From assembly GCF_024756275.1 (NCBI RefSeq), contig NZ_JANUGQ010000031.1, positions 16,302-80,301 on the forward strand: a DNA stretch of 64,000 bases, in the 5' to 3' direction. Positions within the stretch are counted from its first letter, which is position 1. The number at the start of each line of letters is the position of its first letter. The notes under the pieces are model-generated. The model saw only the letters and a program-made list of their open reading frames with translations, was not told the origin of the DNA and made no database searches. This stretch comes from Streptomyces pyxinae. Its GTDB lineage: Bacteria > Actinomycetota > Actinomycetes > Streptomycetales > Streptomycetaceae. Below, piece by piece: positions 8,888-19,031 of the stretch. A program made the translations under genes and the position numbers.

Positions 8888-10893
8888 GCCATGCCTCCCT
8901 CGTACGGGTGGGGTGCCTGGGCCTGGTGCGGAATGCGCGGTACCGGCGGCCCGTCCGGCGGCGGTGGCGTCCCGCCCTCCGGTACGGCTCCGGTCCCGGC
9001 CGCCGCGGCGGCGCTCGCCTCGCGCTCGGCGACGACCTCCCGCACGGCGTCCAGCACGCCCCGGTAGCCGGTGCAGCGGCAGAGGTTGCCGCAGAGCGCC
9101 TGCCGGGTCTCCAGCTCGGTCGGGGCGTGGTTGCCCTGGAGCAGGTCGTGCACGGTCATAGCCATGCCGGGCACGCAGAAACCGCACTGCACGGCCCCGC
9201 ACTTGGCGAGCGCCCGCTGGATGTCGCTGGGCTCGCCGTTGGCCGCCAGACCCTCGACGGTACGCACCTCGCTGCCGGCCGCGGTGGCCGCGGGCACCAG
9301 GCAGGAGGCGACCAGCCGGCCGTCGACCAGCACATTGCAGGCGCCGCACTCGCCCTGGGAGCAGCCGTCCTTGGCGCCCGCCAGGCCGAGGCGCTCGCGC
9401 AGCACGTAGAGCAGCGACTCCCCGATCCAGGCGTCGACGACCGGGCGGTCCATACCGTTCACCCGCAGGGCGTACGAGATGTGCGGGTGTTCCTCACCGG
9501 CGCCGGGGTCGGGAGCGGGACCGGCGGCCACCGCCTCGGGGGCACCCTCCGTGCCGGGTTCCGTGCCGCCCCGCGTACCGGGTTCCGGGTACGGGACGGC
9601 TTCGGGGGCGGCACCGGCCGAGGGGTCGGCGACGGCACCGGGCGCGCCGACGGTCACCGGCTCGGCACCCACCGGCGCGGCGCCCACGGGCTCGGCCGGG
9701 TGCCCGGCGCCCGGCCCGGCCCCGGGCTCGGATCCGACGGGCGCGGCGGGCCCCCCGGACACCGGCGACCCGACGGGCACGGCGGATTCGGGTACGGCTC
9801 CGGGCCCGGCGGTCGCGACGGCCCCGGCCACGGGCTCGGCGGCCCCGGCCACGGCTTCCGGCTCGGCCCCCGGGGCGACGGCCTCCGGCCCGGGCTCCGG
9901 GCCGACGGCTTCCGGTTCCGGCTCCCACGTGGGTTCCGCTTCGGTCTCCGGGGCGGGTTCCGTCGCACGGGCGGGTTCGGCCGCCGGCGCCCCGGCGACC
10001 AGCGGCTCCTCCCCCGGCCCGGGCGCCAGTTCCTGGCCGGGCACGAATTTCGGTCCGGACTCCGGTGCGGATTCCGCTTCCGGCTCCGGACGCGACTCCG
10101 GTTCCGGCTCCGGCTGGGGTTCCGGTTCGGGTGCCGGGACGGTGGCCCAGGGGGCGGGGGCTCCGCCGGGCAGGGTGGCCGGCCGGTCGGCCGCCGCCCA
10201 GGCCGAGGCGGCGGACAGCTGGTACTCGCCGGACTCGTCGGGGAGGTCGCCGTCCGCGACCGGGATGTGCCACTGGCCGGTCGGCTCGGTGGGCGCCGGG
10301 GGCGCGGCGGAGGCCGGGGCGGGCGCGGGCTCCGGAGCGGCGGCCTCCCGGAAGTCCCACCGCGCGGTGGCGCTCGGGTCGTACGGGGCCTCGTACTCCG
10401 CGCCCCGGGGGTCGTACTCCGCGCCGTAGACCTGCTCGTGACCGGGCACGCCGGACGACGACGCACCGGGTCCACCGGACACGCCCGGCTCGCCCGGCGC
10501 CTCGGGCCGTCCCGCCGGATACGGCTCGCCGCCCGGGTAGTCCGTACCACCCGGGTACCCCGGTTCCGGGTACCCGGCGGCCGGCGCCGTGCCCGACGGG
10601 TCGGGGTGGCCGGCCTCGTCGGGCCCCCGGTGCCAGACGGCCGCCTGCTGCGGCGCGGCCCAGCCGCCGGGAGCCCCGGGCGCCTCGGCTCCCTCGGGCG
10701 CCTGGATGTACGGCGGCACATAGCCGTGGCCGGGCGCGGCCAGCGGGGTGGCGTCCAGCGCCAGACCGGGCGGCAACTGCACGAAGGCGGTGGCGTCCTG
10801 GTCGTACTCGCCCTGCGGCACCGGCTGCCAGGCCCCGGGGCCGTACGGGTGCGGCTGCCGCTCGTGCTGGTTCTCGTTCTCCTCGGCGGTCAT
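8884..10893 (-). CDS. [2Fe-2S] subunit of the molybdenum hydroxylase with very long low-complexity N-terminal extension
   Basis: 669 residues. The C-terminal roughly 190 residues are a complete CoxS/XdhC-type subunit: a plant-ferredoxin-like cluster site GCSQGECGACNVLVDGRLVASC and the helical second cluster CGAVQCGFC...CGNLCRC. The normal protein would begin near residue 470 (HISYALRVNG, about 9485). Everything before it is Pro/Glu/Ala/Gly-rich and unlike any folded domain, with repeats of PEP and EPEA type. The start ATG at 10893 overlaps the stop of the FAD gene (ATGA), so the extension is genuinely in the operon frame. Standard subunits of this type are about 160-200 residues, so the length is exceptional. 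A short Pro-rich tail also follows the cluster domain. Confidence 0.88.
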   Translation of the reverse strand: MTAEENENQHERQPHPYGPGAWQPVPQGEYDQDATAFVQLPPGLALDATPLAAPGHGYVPPYIQAPEGAEAPGAPGGWAAPQQAAVWHRGPDEAGHPDPSGTAPAAGYPEPGYPGGTDYPGGEPYPAGRPEAPGEPGVSGGPGASSSGVPGHEQVYGAEYDPRGAEYEAPYDPSATARWDFREAAAPEPAPAPASAAPPAPTEPTGQWHIPVADGDLPDESGEYQLSAASAWAAADRPATLPGGAPAPWATVPAPEPEPQPEPEPESRPEPEAESAPESGPKFVPGQELAPGPGEEPLVAGAPAAEPARATEPAPETEAEPTWEPEPEAVGPEPGPEAVAPGAEPEAVAGAAEPVAGAVATAGPGAVPESAVPVGSPVSGGPAAPVGSEPGAGPGAGHPAEPVGAAPVGAEPVTVGAPGAVADPSAGAAPEAVPYPEPGTRGGTEPGTEGAPEAVAAGPAPDPGAGEEHPHISYALRVNGMDRPVVDAWIGESLLYVLRERLGLAGAKDGCSQGECGACNVLVDGRLVASCLVPAATAAGSEVRTVEGLAANGEPSDIQRALAKCGAVQCGFCVPGMAMTVHDLLQGNHAPTELETRQALCGNLCRCTGYRGVLDAVREVVAEREASAAAAAGTGAVPEGGTPPPPDGPPVPRIPHQAQAPHPYEGGMA

Positions 10894-11765
10894 GACAGCG
10901 CCCTCCCCAGTGCCCGTCGGGCCAGCGCGGCGACCGTGCGCCGCAGATGCAGTACGGCGGGCGGCAACTGCTCGTCGCCCGGCGGGTCGGGGACACAGGC
11001 GGCGGCCACGTACTCGCCGAAGGCGGTCAGCGCCTCGGGGGCCAGCCCCCGGTCGCCGTCCCAGTCGATCAGCGAGGCGATCCAGTGCTCGGCGTCGAGC
11101 GGGCGCAGCGGCATCGGCGCGATCGCCCCGACGGCGCAGCGCACCCCGCGCCGGGCCGGGTCCAGCACGACCGCGACCGAGGCGGTCGCCCGGCCGGGAC
11201 CGGTGCGGCCGGTGGCCTTGAGGAACACCTGCGGGGCGTGCAGCAGCGGCACCCGGACGAAGCCGACCAGCTCGGCGGGGCCGAGCAGTTCGCGCCCGGT
11301 CAGCAGGTGGGAGACCGGCAGCTCCCGGGTGCCGCCGGGGCCGGCGACCACCAGATCGGCCTCCAGCGCGGCCAGCACCGGCAGCGCGTCACCGGTGGGC
11401 GCGCCGGTGACGATGTTGCCGCCGAGGGTGCCCGCGTTGCGGATCTGCGGCGGCCCGGCGGCGCGGGCGGCGGCGGCCAGCGCGGGGATGAGCGCGGCGA
11501 AGTCGGGGCGGCCCATCCGGGCGTGGGTGAGTCCGGCGCCGAGCAGGGCGTGGCCGTCCTGGTACTGCCAGCCGCGGATCTCGTTGACCCGGCCGAGGCC
11601 GACCAGCCCGGCGGGGCGGAGCTGGCCCCGGTTGACGGCGGCCATCAGGTCCGTACCACCCGCGACGGGCACGGCGGCGGGCATGGCGGTGAGCGCCGCC
11701 ACCGCCGCGTCCAGCGTGGCCGGCAACGTCACTGACTGCGTCGCCCGCGGTGCGTGCGTGGTCAA
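10890..11765 (-). CDS. FAD-binding subunit of the xanthine dehydrogenase-type enzyme
   Basis: 291 residues. Matches the CO-dehydrogenase flavoprotein/XdhB family: the FAD-pyrophosphate loop VAGGTDLMAAVNRG near residues 34-47, the second loop NAGTLGGNIVTGAPTGDALPVLAALEA, and a C-terminal domain. It moves electrons from the [2Fe-2S] clusters to NAD+ or another acceptor. It is the first gene of the three-gene operon and its stop overlaps the next start. The longest frame starts at TTG 11765, about ten bases downstream of GAAGGGG; no better ATG or GTG lies nearby, so TTG is my choice with moderate confidence. No pucR-type regulator is adjacent. Confidence 0.88.
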   Translation of the reverse strand: MTTHAPRATQSVTLPATLDAAVAALTAMPAAVPVAGGTDLMAAVNRGQLRPAGLVGLGRVNEIRGWQYQDGHALLGAGLTHARMGRPDFAALIPALAAAARAAGPPQIRNAGTLGGNIVTGAPTGDALPVLAALEADLVVAGPGGTRELPVSHLLTGRELLGPAELVGFVRVPLLHAPQVFLKATGRTGPGRATASVAVVLDPARRGVRCAVGAIAPMPLRPLDAEHWIASLIDWDGDRGLAPEALTAFGEYVAAACVPDPPGDEQLPPAVLHLRRTVAALARRALGRALS

Positions 11766-12222
11766 CCCAGCTGCCCCTTCCCGGTCTCCCGGCTGTCCCC
11801 GGCCGTCCCCGGCCGCACCGTCACGCCGGGGCCGCGCCGTCGCCGCGCCCCGGTCTCAGCGCTTCGCAGCACTTCTCGGCGCTCCTCGGCCGTTCCCAGC
11901 ATGTGGCCGTACCGTACGTGCTCACGGCCCGGACGTGGCAACTCTGGCACATCTTCCGGCGCGACCGGCGCGAGGGTCCATGACGGGCGCATCCGTACCG
12001 GACGCCCCATGACCTGCGGGATGAGAGGTTTTGTCACCGCTTCGGCGGCTGGGGCGAATTGCCACGTATCGGCGATCTCGTACGACTTGTCCGACCGACC
12101 GGAAGCGACCGGACCCGAGCGGAAGCGACCGGTCGGGGGCCGGTGGAGTCCCGGTGGCGCTCCGGCGGCAGGTCGTACCGCCGCGAACTCACACCTTCGG
12201 GGGCGGCTCCGGCGCACCAGGC
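11766..12222. other. Intergenic gap upstream of the molybdenum hydroxylase operon
   Basis: No supported gene; small frames on the plus strand are Arg/Pro-rich shadows. A lower-GC patch (about 12010-12095) probably contains the operon promoter. Near 12095-12145 the sequence GGAAGCGACCGG occurs twice within 30 bases. No clear terminator was seen after the hexosaminidase gene that ends at 12223. Confidence 0.45.
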
Positions 12223-14007
<1,785 letters not shown>

Positions 14008-14081
14008 CCGTCTCCCCTTCCGCTGCTCTCCCCCGGCTCTCCGTCGGGTGCCGCTCTCCGTCCCCTCAGTCCTTCATCGCG

Positions 14082-15005
14082 TCAGTCCTTCACCGCGCCG
14101 CCCAGGCCGGAGACCAGCCGCCGCTGCACGAGGACGAAGAAGACCAGGACCGGCACGGTCATCACGGTCGAGGCGGCCATGATTCCGCCCCAGTCGTTCT
14201 CGTCCGGCTTGAAGAAGACCAGCAGCGCCATCGGCAGGGTCGACTGCGAGACATCGCTGATCAGGAAGGACTTGGCGAAGAGGAAGTCGTTCCAGGCCGA
14301 GATGAAGGAGAAGACGCTCGTCGCCACCAGACCCGGGAAGACCAGCGGGAAGAGGATCCCCCAGAGGAACCGGGCCCGGCTCGCCCCGTCCAGGTAGGCC
14401 GCCTCCTCCAGCGCCTCCGGCACCGCCTTGACGAAGCCGCGCAGCATCCAGATCGCGAACGGCAGCGAGAAGGCCAGGTGCGGCAGGATCAGCGCGCCCA
14501 GGGTGTTGAGCTGTCCGAGGTCCCGCATCAGGAAGAACAGCGGGATCGTCAGCGCCTCGACCGGCACCATCTGGGCGACCAGGAACATGATCAGCAGGGT
14601 GGTGCGGAACCGGAAGCGGAACCGGGTCACCGCCGTCGCGGCCAGAAAGGCGATCAGGGCCGAGGCGACGACCACCGAGCCCGCGACGAACAGGCTGTTG
14701 AGGAAGTAGCGGCCGAAGTCCTGCTGCTCGAAGACCCGCCGGAAGGAGTCCAGCGAGGGACGGAGGGTCCAGGGGCGGGGCTCGGCCGACTGGATCTCCC
14801 CCGCCGGCTTGAGGGCGGAGAGGACCATCCAGTACAGCGGGAAGGACACCACCAGCGCGATCAGCAGCGTCACGGCCTCCGCGACCGCCCGCCCGGGCCG
14901 GCGGACCAGGCGTCCCGGCCGGCGGACCGGGCGCCCCGCCGGACGGATCAGGCGTCCGGACCGGGGGACCAGGCGTCCGCGCGCCTTCGGGGCGGCGGGG
15001 CTCAC
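14082..15005 (-). CDS. Sugar ABC transporter permease (MalG/NgcG type)
   Basis: 307 residues from the GTG at 15005, which overlaps the TGA of the preceding permease (GTGA). After a short Arg/Pro-rich cytoplasmic head there are six membrane spans. The EAA loop that docks the ATPase is EALEEAAYLDGASRARFLWGI. It pairs with the upstream permease to form the channel of a CUT1-family carbohydrate importer. No ATPase gene is in this operon, so it probably uses a shared MsiK-like ATPase, as is usual in Streptomyces. The last 16 bases of the gene are tandemly duplicated just after the stop (14066-14097). Confidence 0.9.
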   Translation of the reverse strand: MSPAAPKARGRLVPRSGRLIRPAGRPVRRPGRLVRRPGRAVAEAVTLLIALVVSFPLYWMVLSALKPAGEIQSAEPRPWTLRPSLDSFRRVFEQQDFGRYFLNSLFVAGSVVVASALIAFLAATAVTRFRFRFRTTLLIMFLVAQMVPVEALTIPLFFLMRDLGQLNTLGALILPHLAFSLPFAIWMLRGFVKAVPEALEEAAYLDGASRARFLWGILFPLVFPGLVATSVFSFISAWNDFLFAKSFLISDVSQSTLPMALLVFFKPDENDWGGIMAASTVMTVPVLVFFVLVQRRLVSGLGGAVKD

Positions 15006-16042
15006 AGCTCCGCTCCCTGGCGGCGGACGAGGCGGAGGTAGACCAGGGTGACGGCGAGCAGGATCAGCAGCATCACCACGCCGATGGCCGAGCCCAGGCT
15101 GTACTGCGAGGAGGCGAACGCCTTCTGGTACGCGTACACATTGAGGACCAGGTTCTGCCGGGCGATACCGCCGCCGTTGGTCATCACATAGATCTGAGTG
15201 AAGATCTTGAAGTCCCAGATGATCGACTGAATGGTGACGACCACCAGGATCGGCCGCAGCAGCGGCGCGGTGACGGAGCGCCAGATGCGCCACTGCGAGG
15301 CCCCGTCGAGCGCGGCCGCCTCCAGCACCTCGGCCGGCACGGCCCGGATCCCGGCGTACACGGTGACCATGACGAACGGGAACGAGCACCAGACGACCTC
15401 GAAGAGCACCAGGGCGAAGGCGCTGTACCGCTCGTAGGTCCAGGAGAAGTCCCCCAGCCCGAACAGCCGGTTGACCGGCCCGAAGTCCGGGTCGAAGAGG
15501 AACACCCAGACGGTGGACCCGGTGACGGCGGGCGTCGCCCAGGCGCCGAGCGCGGCCAGCATCAGCGCCAGCCGGGGCACCGCCCGCACCCGGGTCAGCA
15601 GCACGGCGAGGGCGCAGCCGACCGCCAGGGTGGCGACCACACAGGCGGCGGCGAACACCACGGTGGCCAGCAGGACCCGCCAGAACTCCGGGTCGGCGGC
15701 GAGCGCCCGGTAGTTGCCCAGGCCCTGGAAGGAGGTCGGCGCACCGCCGCTCACCTGCGCCTGGGTGTACTCCAGCAGGGAGATCAGCCCCAACTGGTAG
15801 ATCGGGTAGACCAGCAGACCGGCCAGCACCGCCAGCGCGGGCGCCAGATAGAGCCAGGGCGTCCACCCGCCGTGCCCGGACCCGCTCCCCGCCCCGCGCC
15901 GCCGCCCGGGCCCGGGGGCCCGGTCGCGCCGGAGCTCACGTCCCGGTCCGGGGGCGCCTCCGGGACCGCGCCCGGGGCCGGGGCGGACGCCCTTCTCCGT
16001 ACCCGCAGGGGTGTCCGTACTCGTACGCGCGCTCGTCGCCAT
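15002..16042 (-). CDS. Sugar ABC transporter permease (MalF/NgcF type)
   Basis: 346 residues. A long Arg/Gly/Pro-rich N-terminal tail (about 1-58) precedes six membrane spans starting WTPWLYLAPALAVLAGLLVYPIYQ. The EAA motif is EVLEAAALDGASQWRIWRSV. It begins five bases after the binding-protein gene stops and overlaps the next permease gene, so all are one operon. As with its partner, the energising ATPase must be encoded elsewhere. With an intracellular hexosaminidase at the end of the operon, GlcNAc oligomers such as chitobiose are the likely cargo; that is an inference from context. Confidence 0.9.
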   Translation of the reverse strand: MATSARTSTDTPAGTEKGVRPGPGRGPGGAPGPGRELRRDRAPGPGRRRGAGSGSGHGGWTPWLYLAPALAVLAGLLVYPIYQLGLISLLEYTQAQVSGGAPTSFQGLGNYRALAADPEFWRVLLATVVFAAACVVATLAVGCALAVLLTRVRAVPRLALMLAALGAWATPAVTGSTVWVFLFDPDFGPVNRLFGLGDFSWTYERYSAFALVLFEVVWCSFPFVMVTVYAGIRAVPAEVLEAAALDGASQWRIWRSVTAPLLRPILVVVTIQSIIWDFKIFTQIYVMTNGGGIARQNLVLNVYAYQKAFASSQYSLGSAIGVVMLLILLAVTLVYLRLVRRQGAEL

Positions 16043-16047
16043 GGCGG

Positions 16048-17469
16048 TCAGCCCGCCTCCGCGAAGGCCGCGTCCATCGTCCGGGCCGCGTCGGCGGAGG
16101 CGGTGGCCACGTCCTTACGGCCGCTGACGATCTCCTGGAACATGGTGGGCAGCACCTGCCCGGCGTCGATCCGCCCCCAGCCCGGCGAGCCGGGCACGAA
16201 CCTGGTGCCCGCCGCCAGCGTGTCGATGAACGGCTTCACGAACGGCTGCTTGCGCGCGGCCTCGGCCCGTACATCGGTGTACGTCGGCAGAAAACCCATC
16301 GCGTCGAAGAGCCGGCCCTGCGTCTCCTTGCCGGCCAGCGACTTCAGCAGCTCGACCGCCAGGGTGCGGTGCGAACTGCTGCGCAGCACACCGAGGTTGT
16401 TGCCGCCCGCGAAGGCCGGGGCGACGGAACCGGGCTTCACCCCGGGCAGCGGCACCACCGCGTACTTCCCCTTCACCGGGCCCGCCTCCACCGCCGCGTG
16501 GCTGAAGTCGCCGCCGATCGCCATGGCCGCCCGCCCCGAGGCGAAGGCGGTGACGGTGGCGTTGCCGCCCATCGCGGCGCACTTGGCGGGCGGGCAGTTG
16601 TCGGGCCCGAAGAGCGAGGTGTACGCGGCGATGCCCCGGCGCGCCGCCGGACTGCCGACGGCCGCCCGGTACGTACCGCCGTCGCGGGTGGCGAGCTCAC
16701 CGCCGTGCGCCCAGAGGAACGGCAGGGCGCCATAGGTGTAGGCGCCGCCGACCGCGAGCCCGTACAGCTCGGGCCTGGCCCGGTGCGCCTTCTTCGCGGT
16801 CGCGATCAGTTCGGTCTGCGACTTCGGTGCGGAGAGGCCGAGTTCGCGGAAGACGTCGGTGCGGTAGTAGAGCGCCCGCACACCGACGAAGAGCGGTGCC
16901 CCGTAGACCTTGCCGTCCACGGTGACGGAGGTGCGCGCGGTCGGGTCGGTGTCCCTGGTCTCGTCCCAGGCGCCGAACTCGGCGCTGATGTCCGCGAGTC
17001 CGCCGTCCTTGACGTACCCGGCGGTGTCGGTGTTGCCGTACTCGACGAGGTCGGGGGCGCTGGCTGGGTCGTTGAAGGCGGCCTTGATCCGCTGGGCCCG
17101 GGTCTCGACGGGGATGTACTCGATCTCGACCCGGGCCTCCGGGTGGCGCTTCCGGAACCCGGCCACGGCGGAGTCGACCACCCGCTCCTTGGGCTTGTTG
17201 CCGACCTCCTGGAAGAGCCACACCCGCAGGGTGCCGCCCTTGTCGTCCCGCTGGGCGCCGGTGCCGGAGGTGCCCGGGGCGCAGCCGGCGACGGCGAGCC
17301 CGGCGAGGGCGAGGCCCGCCACGGCGGCCCCGAGACGCCCGGACGGCCCCGGCCCCGGTGACCGGGCCGGCTTGGGGAACGGCCCCGGGGACAGCGTCCG
17401 GGACAGCTTCCGATGCGGCTTCACGTGCGGTTTCAGGGACGGCTTCGGGTGCGGTTTCAGGAACGTCAT
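16048..17469 (-). CDS. Sugar ABC transporter substrate-binding lipoprotein
   Basis: 473 residues from ATG 17469, preceded by GGGGGGAG at proper spacing; a longer frame to 17571 crosses the operator region and is rejected. Lipobox LAVAGC puts the lipid-modified cysteine at residue 63. The N-terminal n-region is unusually long and carries KPH/KPS repeats, while the hydrophobic core is residues 46-61. The body (GTLRVWLFQEVGNKPKERVVDSAVAGF, VEIEYIPVETRAQRIKAAF, SAPDLVEYGNTDTAGYV) is a family 1 solute-binding protein. It sits on the outer face of the membrane and delivers sugar to the two permeases encoded immediately downstream. Confidence 0.92.
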   Translation of the reverse strand: MTFLKPHPKPSLKPHVKPHRKLSRTLSPGPFPKPARSPGPGPSGRLGAAVAGLALAGLAVAGCAPGTSGTGAQRDDKGGTLRVWLFQEVGNKPKERVVDSAVAGFRKRHPEARVEIEYIPVETRAQRIKAAFNDPASAPDLVEYGNTDTAGYVKDGGLADISAEFGAWDETRDTDPTARTSVTVDGKVYGAPLFVGVRALYYRTDVFRELGLSAPKSQTELIATAKKAHRARPELYGLAVGGAYTYGALPFLWAHGGELATRDGGTYRAAVGSPAARRGIAAYTSLFGPDNCPPAKCAAMGGNATVTAFASGRAAMAIGGDFSHAAVEAGPVKGKYAVVPLPGVKPGSVAPAFAGGNNLGVLRSSSHRTLAVELLKSLAGKETQGRLFDAMGFLPTYTDVRAEAARKQPFVKPFIDTLAAGTRFVPGSPGWGRIDAGQVLPTMFQEIVSGRKDVATASADAARTMDAAFAEAG

Positions 17470-17489
17470 GTCTGGGCTCCCCCCAGCGC

Positions 17490-17506
17490 GTTGCATCCTG
17501 TGCAAC
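17490..17506. promoter_or_regulatory. Candidate operator/promoter of the amino-sugar ABC operon
   Basis: Perfect inverted repeat GTTGCA-TCCTG-TGCAAC, 20 bases upstream of the lipoprotein start. Read on the minus strand, TTGTGC (about 17521-17526) and CAGGAT (about 17496-17501) could be the -35 and -10, so the palindrome would overlap the -10. Weaker relatives lie upstream at 17600-17616 (14 of 17 matches) and 17633-17649 (12 of 17). The architecture suggests a LacI-, GntR- or ROK-type regulator; none is encoded nearby. Confidence 0.6.
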
Positions 17507-17665
17507 AGGCGTTTCGTACTGCACAACGGGCAGGACAGGCAGGAGACTAGGACGGCCCGCGAGGGCCCCACAAGAGGTCTTGACCACTTCCGCCCTCAGG
17601 AAGCATCCCGTGCAACGCGCGTCCCGGGTGGCGCGGCACTCCGTGCAACGCGAGGGCCCGCGCGC

Positions 17666-17764
17666 GACGCCAAGGCCGGTGCCCGCCAAGGCCCGCGCGA
17701 TGCCAAGGCCGGCGCCCGCCAAGGCCCCATCGATGCCAAGGCCGGCGCCCGCCAAGGCCCCATG
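17666..17764. repeat. 33-bp tandem repeat, three copies plus degenerate copies
   Basis: Three near-identical 33-bp units (17666-17698, 17699-17731, 17732-17764) each begin GA(C/T)GCCAAGGCCGG and end AAGGCCC plus a short variable tail. They are followed to about 17850 by diverged fragments with GCGACGCGAAGGCC themes. Non-coding as far as can be judged. Confidence 0.85.
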
Positions 17765-17947
17765 CGACGTGAAAGCCCAGGCAAGACGAAGGTCCACGCG
17801 ACGCCAAGGTCGATGCGACGCGAAGGCCCGTGCAAGGCGAAGGCCCCCGGGGCGCGCACACCTTCGTGTACGCGCCCCGGGGGCCCACGGCCGTCCGGCC
17901 GGACCGGTCAAGCGGCCGACCGGTCGGACAGTCAGCCGGCCAACCGG

Positions 17948-18235
17948 CTACTTCTTGTCCTTGCCGCCCTTGTCCTTGTCGCCACCGGCGCCCATGGACT
18001 CGTAGATCTCCTTGCACATCGGGCAGACCGGGTACTTCTTCGGGTCACGGCCCGGCACCCAGACCTTGCCACACAGCGCCACCACGGGAGTGCCGTCGAG
18101 GGCACTCGCCATGATCTTGTCCTTCTGGACGTAGTGGGCGTAGCGCTCATGGTCGCCGTCGCCGTGGGACACCTGCGGTGTCGGCTCTACGAGGGTCCCC
18201 GTACCTGCCCCGCGCTCGGGCTCAAGAGTGCTCAT
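17948..18235 (-). CDS. DUF3039 family protein
   Basis: 95 residues from ATG 18235 with GGAGG just upstream. The conserved core is HERYAHYVQKDKIMASALDGTPVVALCGKVWVPGRDPKKYPVCPMCKEIYESM; the C-x18-C-x2-C arrangement suggests a small metal-binding site. The C-terminus is a Lys/Gly/Asp tail. This is a near-universal actinobacterial protein of unknown function. It lies 76 bases downstream of the AlgH gene on the same strand and may be co-transcribed with it. Confidence 0.88.
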   Translation of the reverse strand: MSTLEPERGAGTGTLVEPTPQVSHGDGDHERYAHYVQKDKIMASALDGTPVVALCGKVWVPGRDPKKYPVCPMCKEIYESMGAGGDKDKGGKDKK

Positions 18236-18311
18236 GGCCTCCAAGGGTACCCCCGGCGCACCGGCGTCGGGCGGGCCCCGGAACGGGTCCGCCGAACGAC
18301 GCCACACTCGG

Positions 18312-19031
18312 TCAGTTGAGCGAGGGATCGTCCGGATAAGTGGCGATCATCGCCAGCTCGCTGCGCTGCCTCCGGAGCACCGCCCGCCACAGCCGCTGGG
18401 GCTCCGGGGAGGAGACGTCACCGGGCTCGGAGTCGACGACGAACCAGGCCCCTTCGGCCAGTTCGCCCTCCAGCTGGCCCGGTCCCCAGCCGGCGTACCC
18501 GGCGAAGATCCGCAGCGAGCCCAGCGCCGCCGCCAGCAGCTCCGGCGGGGTCTCCAGGTCCACCAGGCCGATCGCCCCGTACACCCGGCGCCAGCCCAGC
18601 GGCTCCCGGCCGCCCGGACCGCCGTCGCGGGCACCGACCGTCCCGGCCCCCGCGCCACCGGTCGCGCCGCCCGCCTCCCCGGCCCGGACCGCACCGGGTC
18701 CGGGTCCGGCGGGCCGCCGGCCGCCGGACCGGCCGCCGGGGCCGGGCTCGCCGGGCTCGTCGCCCGGTACCACCGCGACACCCAGCGCCGAGTCCAGGGA
18801 GACCGGGCCGCCCTGGAAGACCACCCCGGGCGCCCCGGCGAGCGGCGCCCAGGACTCCAGGATGTCGCCGACGTCCACCGGGGTCGGCCGGTTGAGGACC
18901 ACGCCGAGCGCGCCCTCCTCGTCGTGGTCGAGCAGCAGGACCACCGCGCGGTCGAAGTTCGGGTCCGCCAGCGCGGGAGAGGCGACGAGCAGCCGCCCTG
19001 TGAGCGAGGACACCTCGGTCATGCCTGACAT
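18312..19031 (-). CDS. YqgE/AlgH family protein (UPF0301)
   Basis: 239 residues, start ATG 19031 behind GGGGGATC; a second ATG three codons in is an alternative. The family signature is clear: GRLLVASPALADPNFDRAVVLLLDHDEEGALGVVLNRPTPV, FQGGPV near residue 73, and the C-terminal RIFAGYAGWGPGQLEGELAEGAWFVVDS. Between residues about 88 and 145 a Gly/Ala/Pro-rich insertion interrupts the usual roughly 185-residue fold. Function in actinobacteria is unknown; elsewhere AlgH is tied to transcriptional regulation. It is transcribed divergently from murA. Confidence 0.9.
   Translation of the reverse strand: MSGMTEVSSLTGRLLVASPALADPNFDRAVVLLLDHDEEGALGVVLNRPTPVDVGDILESWAPLAGAPGVVFQGGPVSLDSALGVAVVPGDEPGEPGPGGRSGGRRPAGPGPGAVRAGEAGGATGGAGAGTVGARDGGPGGREPLGWRRVYGAIGLVDLETPPELLAAALGSLRIFAGYAGWGPGQLEGELAEGAWFVVDSEPGDVSSPEPQRLWRAVLRRQRSELAMIATYPDDPSLN

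Larger units (their letters stand above)
17470..17947. other. Gap containing operator region and tandem repeats
   Basis: 478 bases with no supported gene. The half near 17470-17650 is the regulatory region of the sugar operon. The half from 17666 to about 17860 is tandem-repeat DNA that creates repetitive but spurious ORFs on both strands (for example RDAKAGARQGP repeats on the plus strand). Confidence 0.7.

Noticed and set aside
16910..18319. Plus-strand frame with RDAKAGARQGP repeats
   Set aside because: The repeats come from the 33-bp DNA array; the rest is antisense to the binding-protein and DUF3039 genes.
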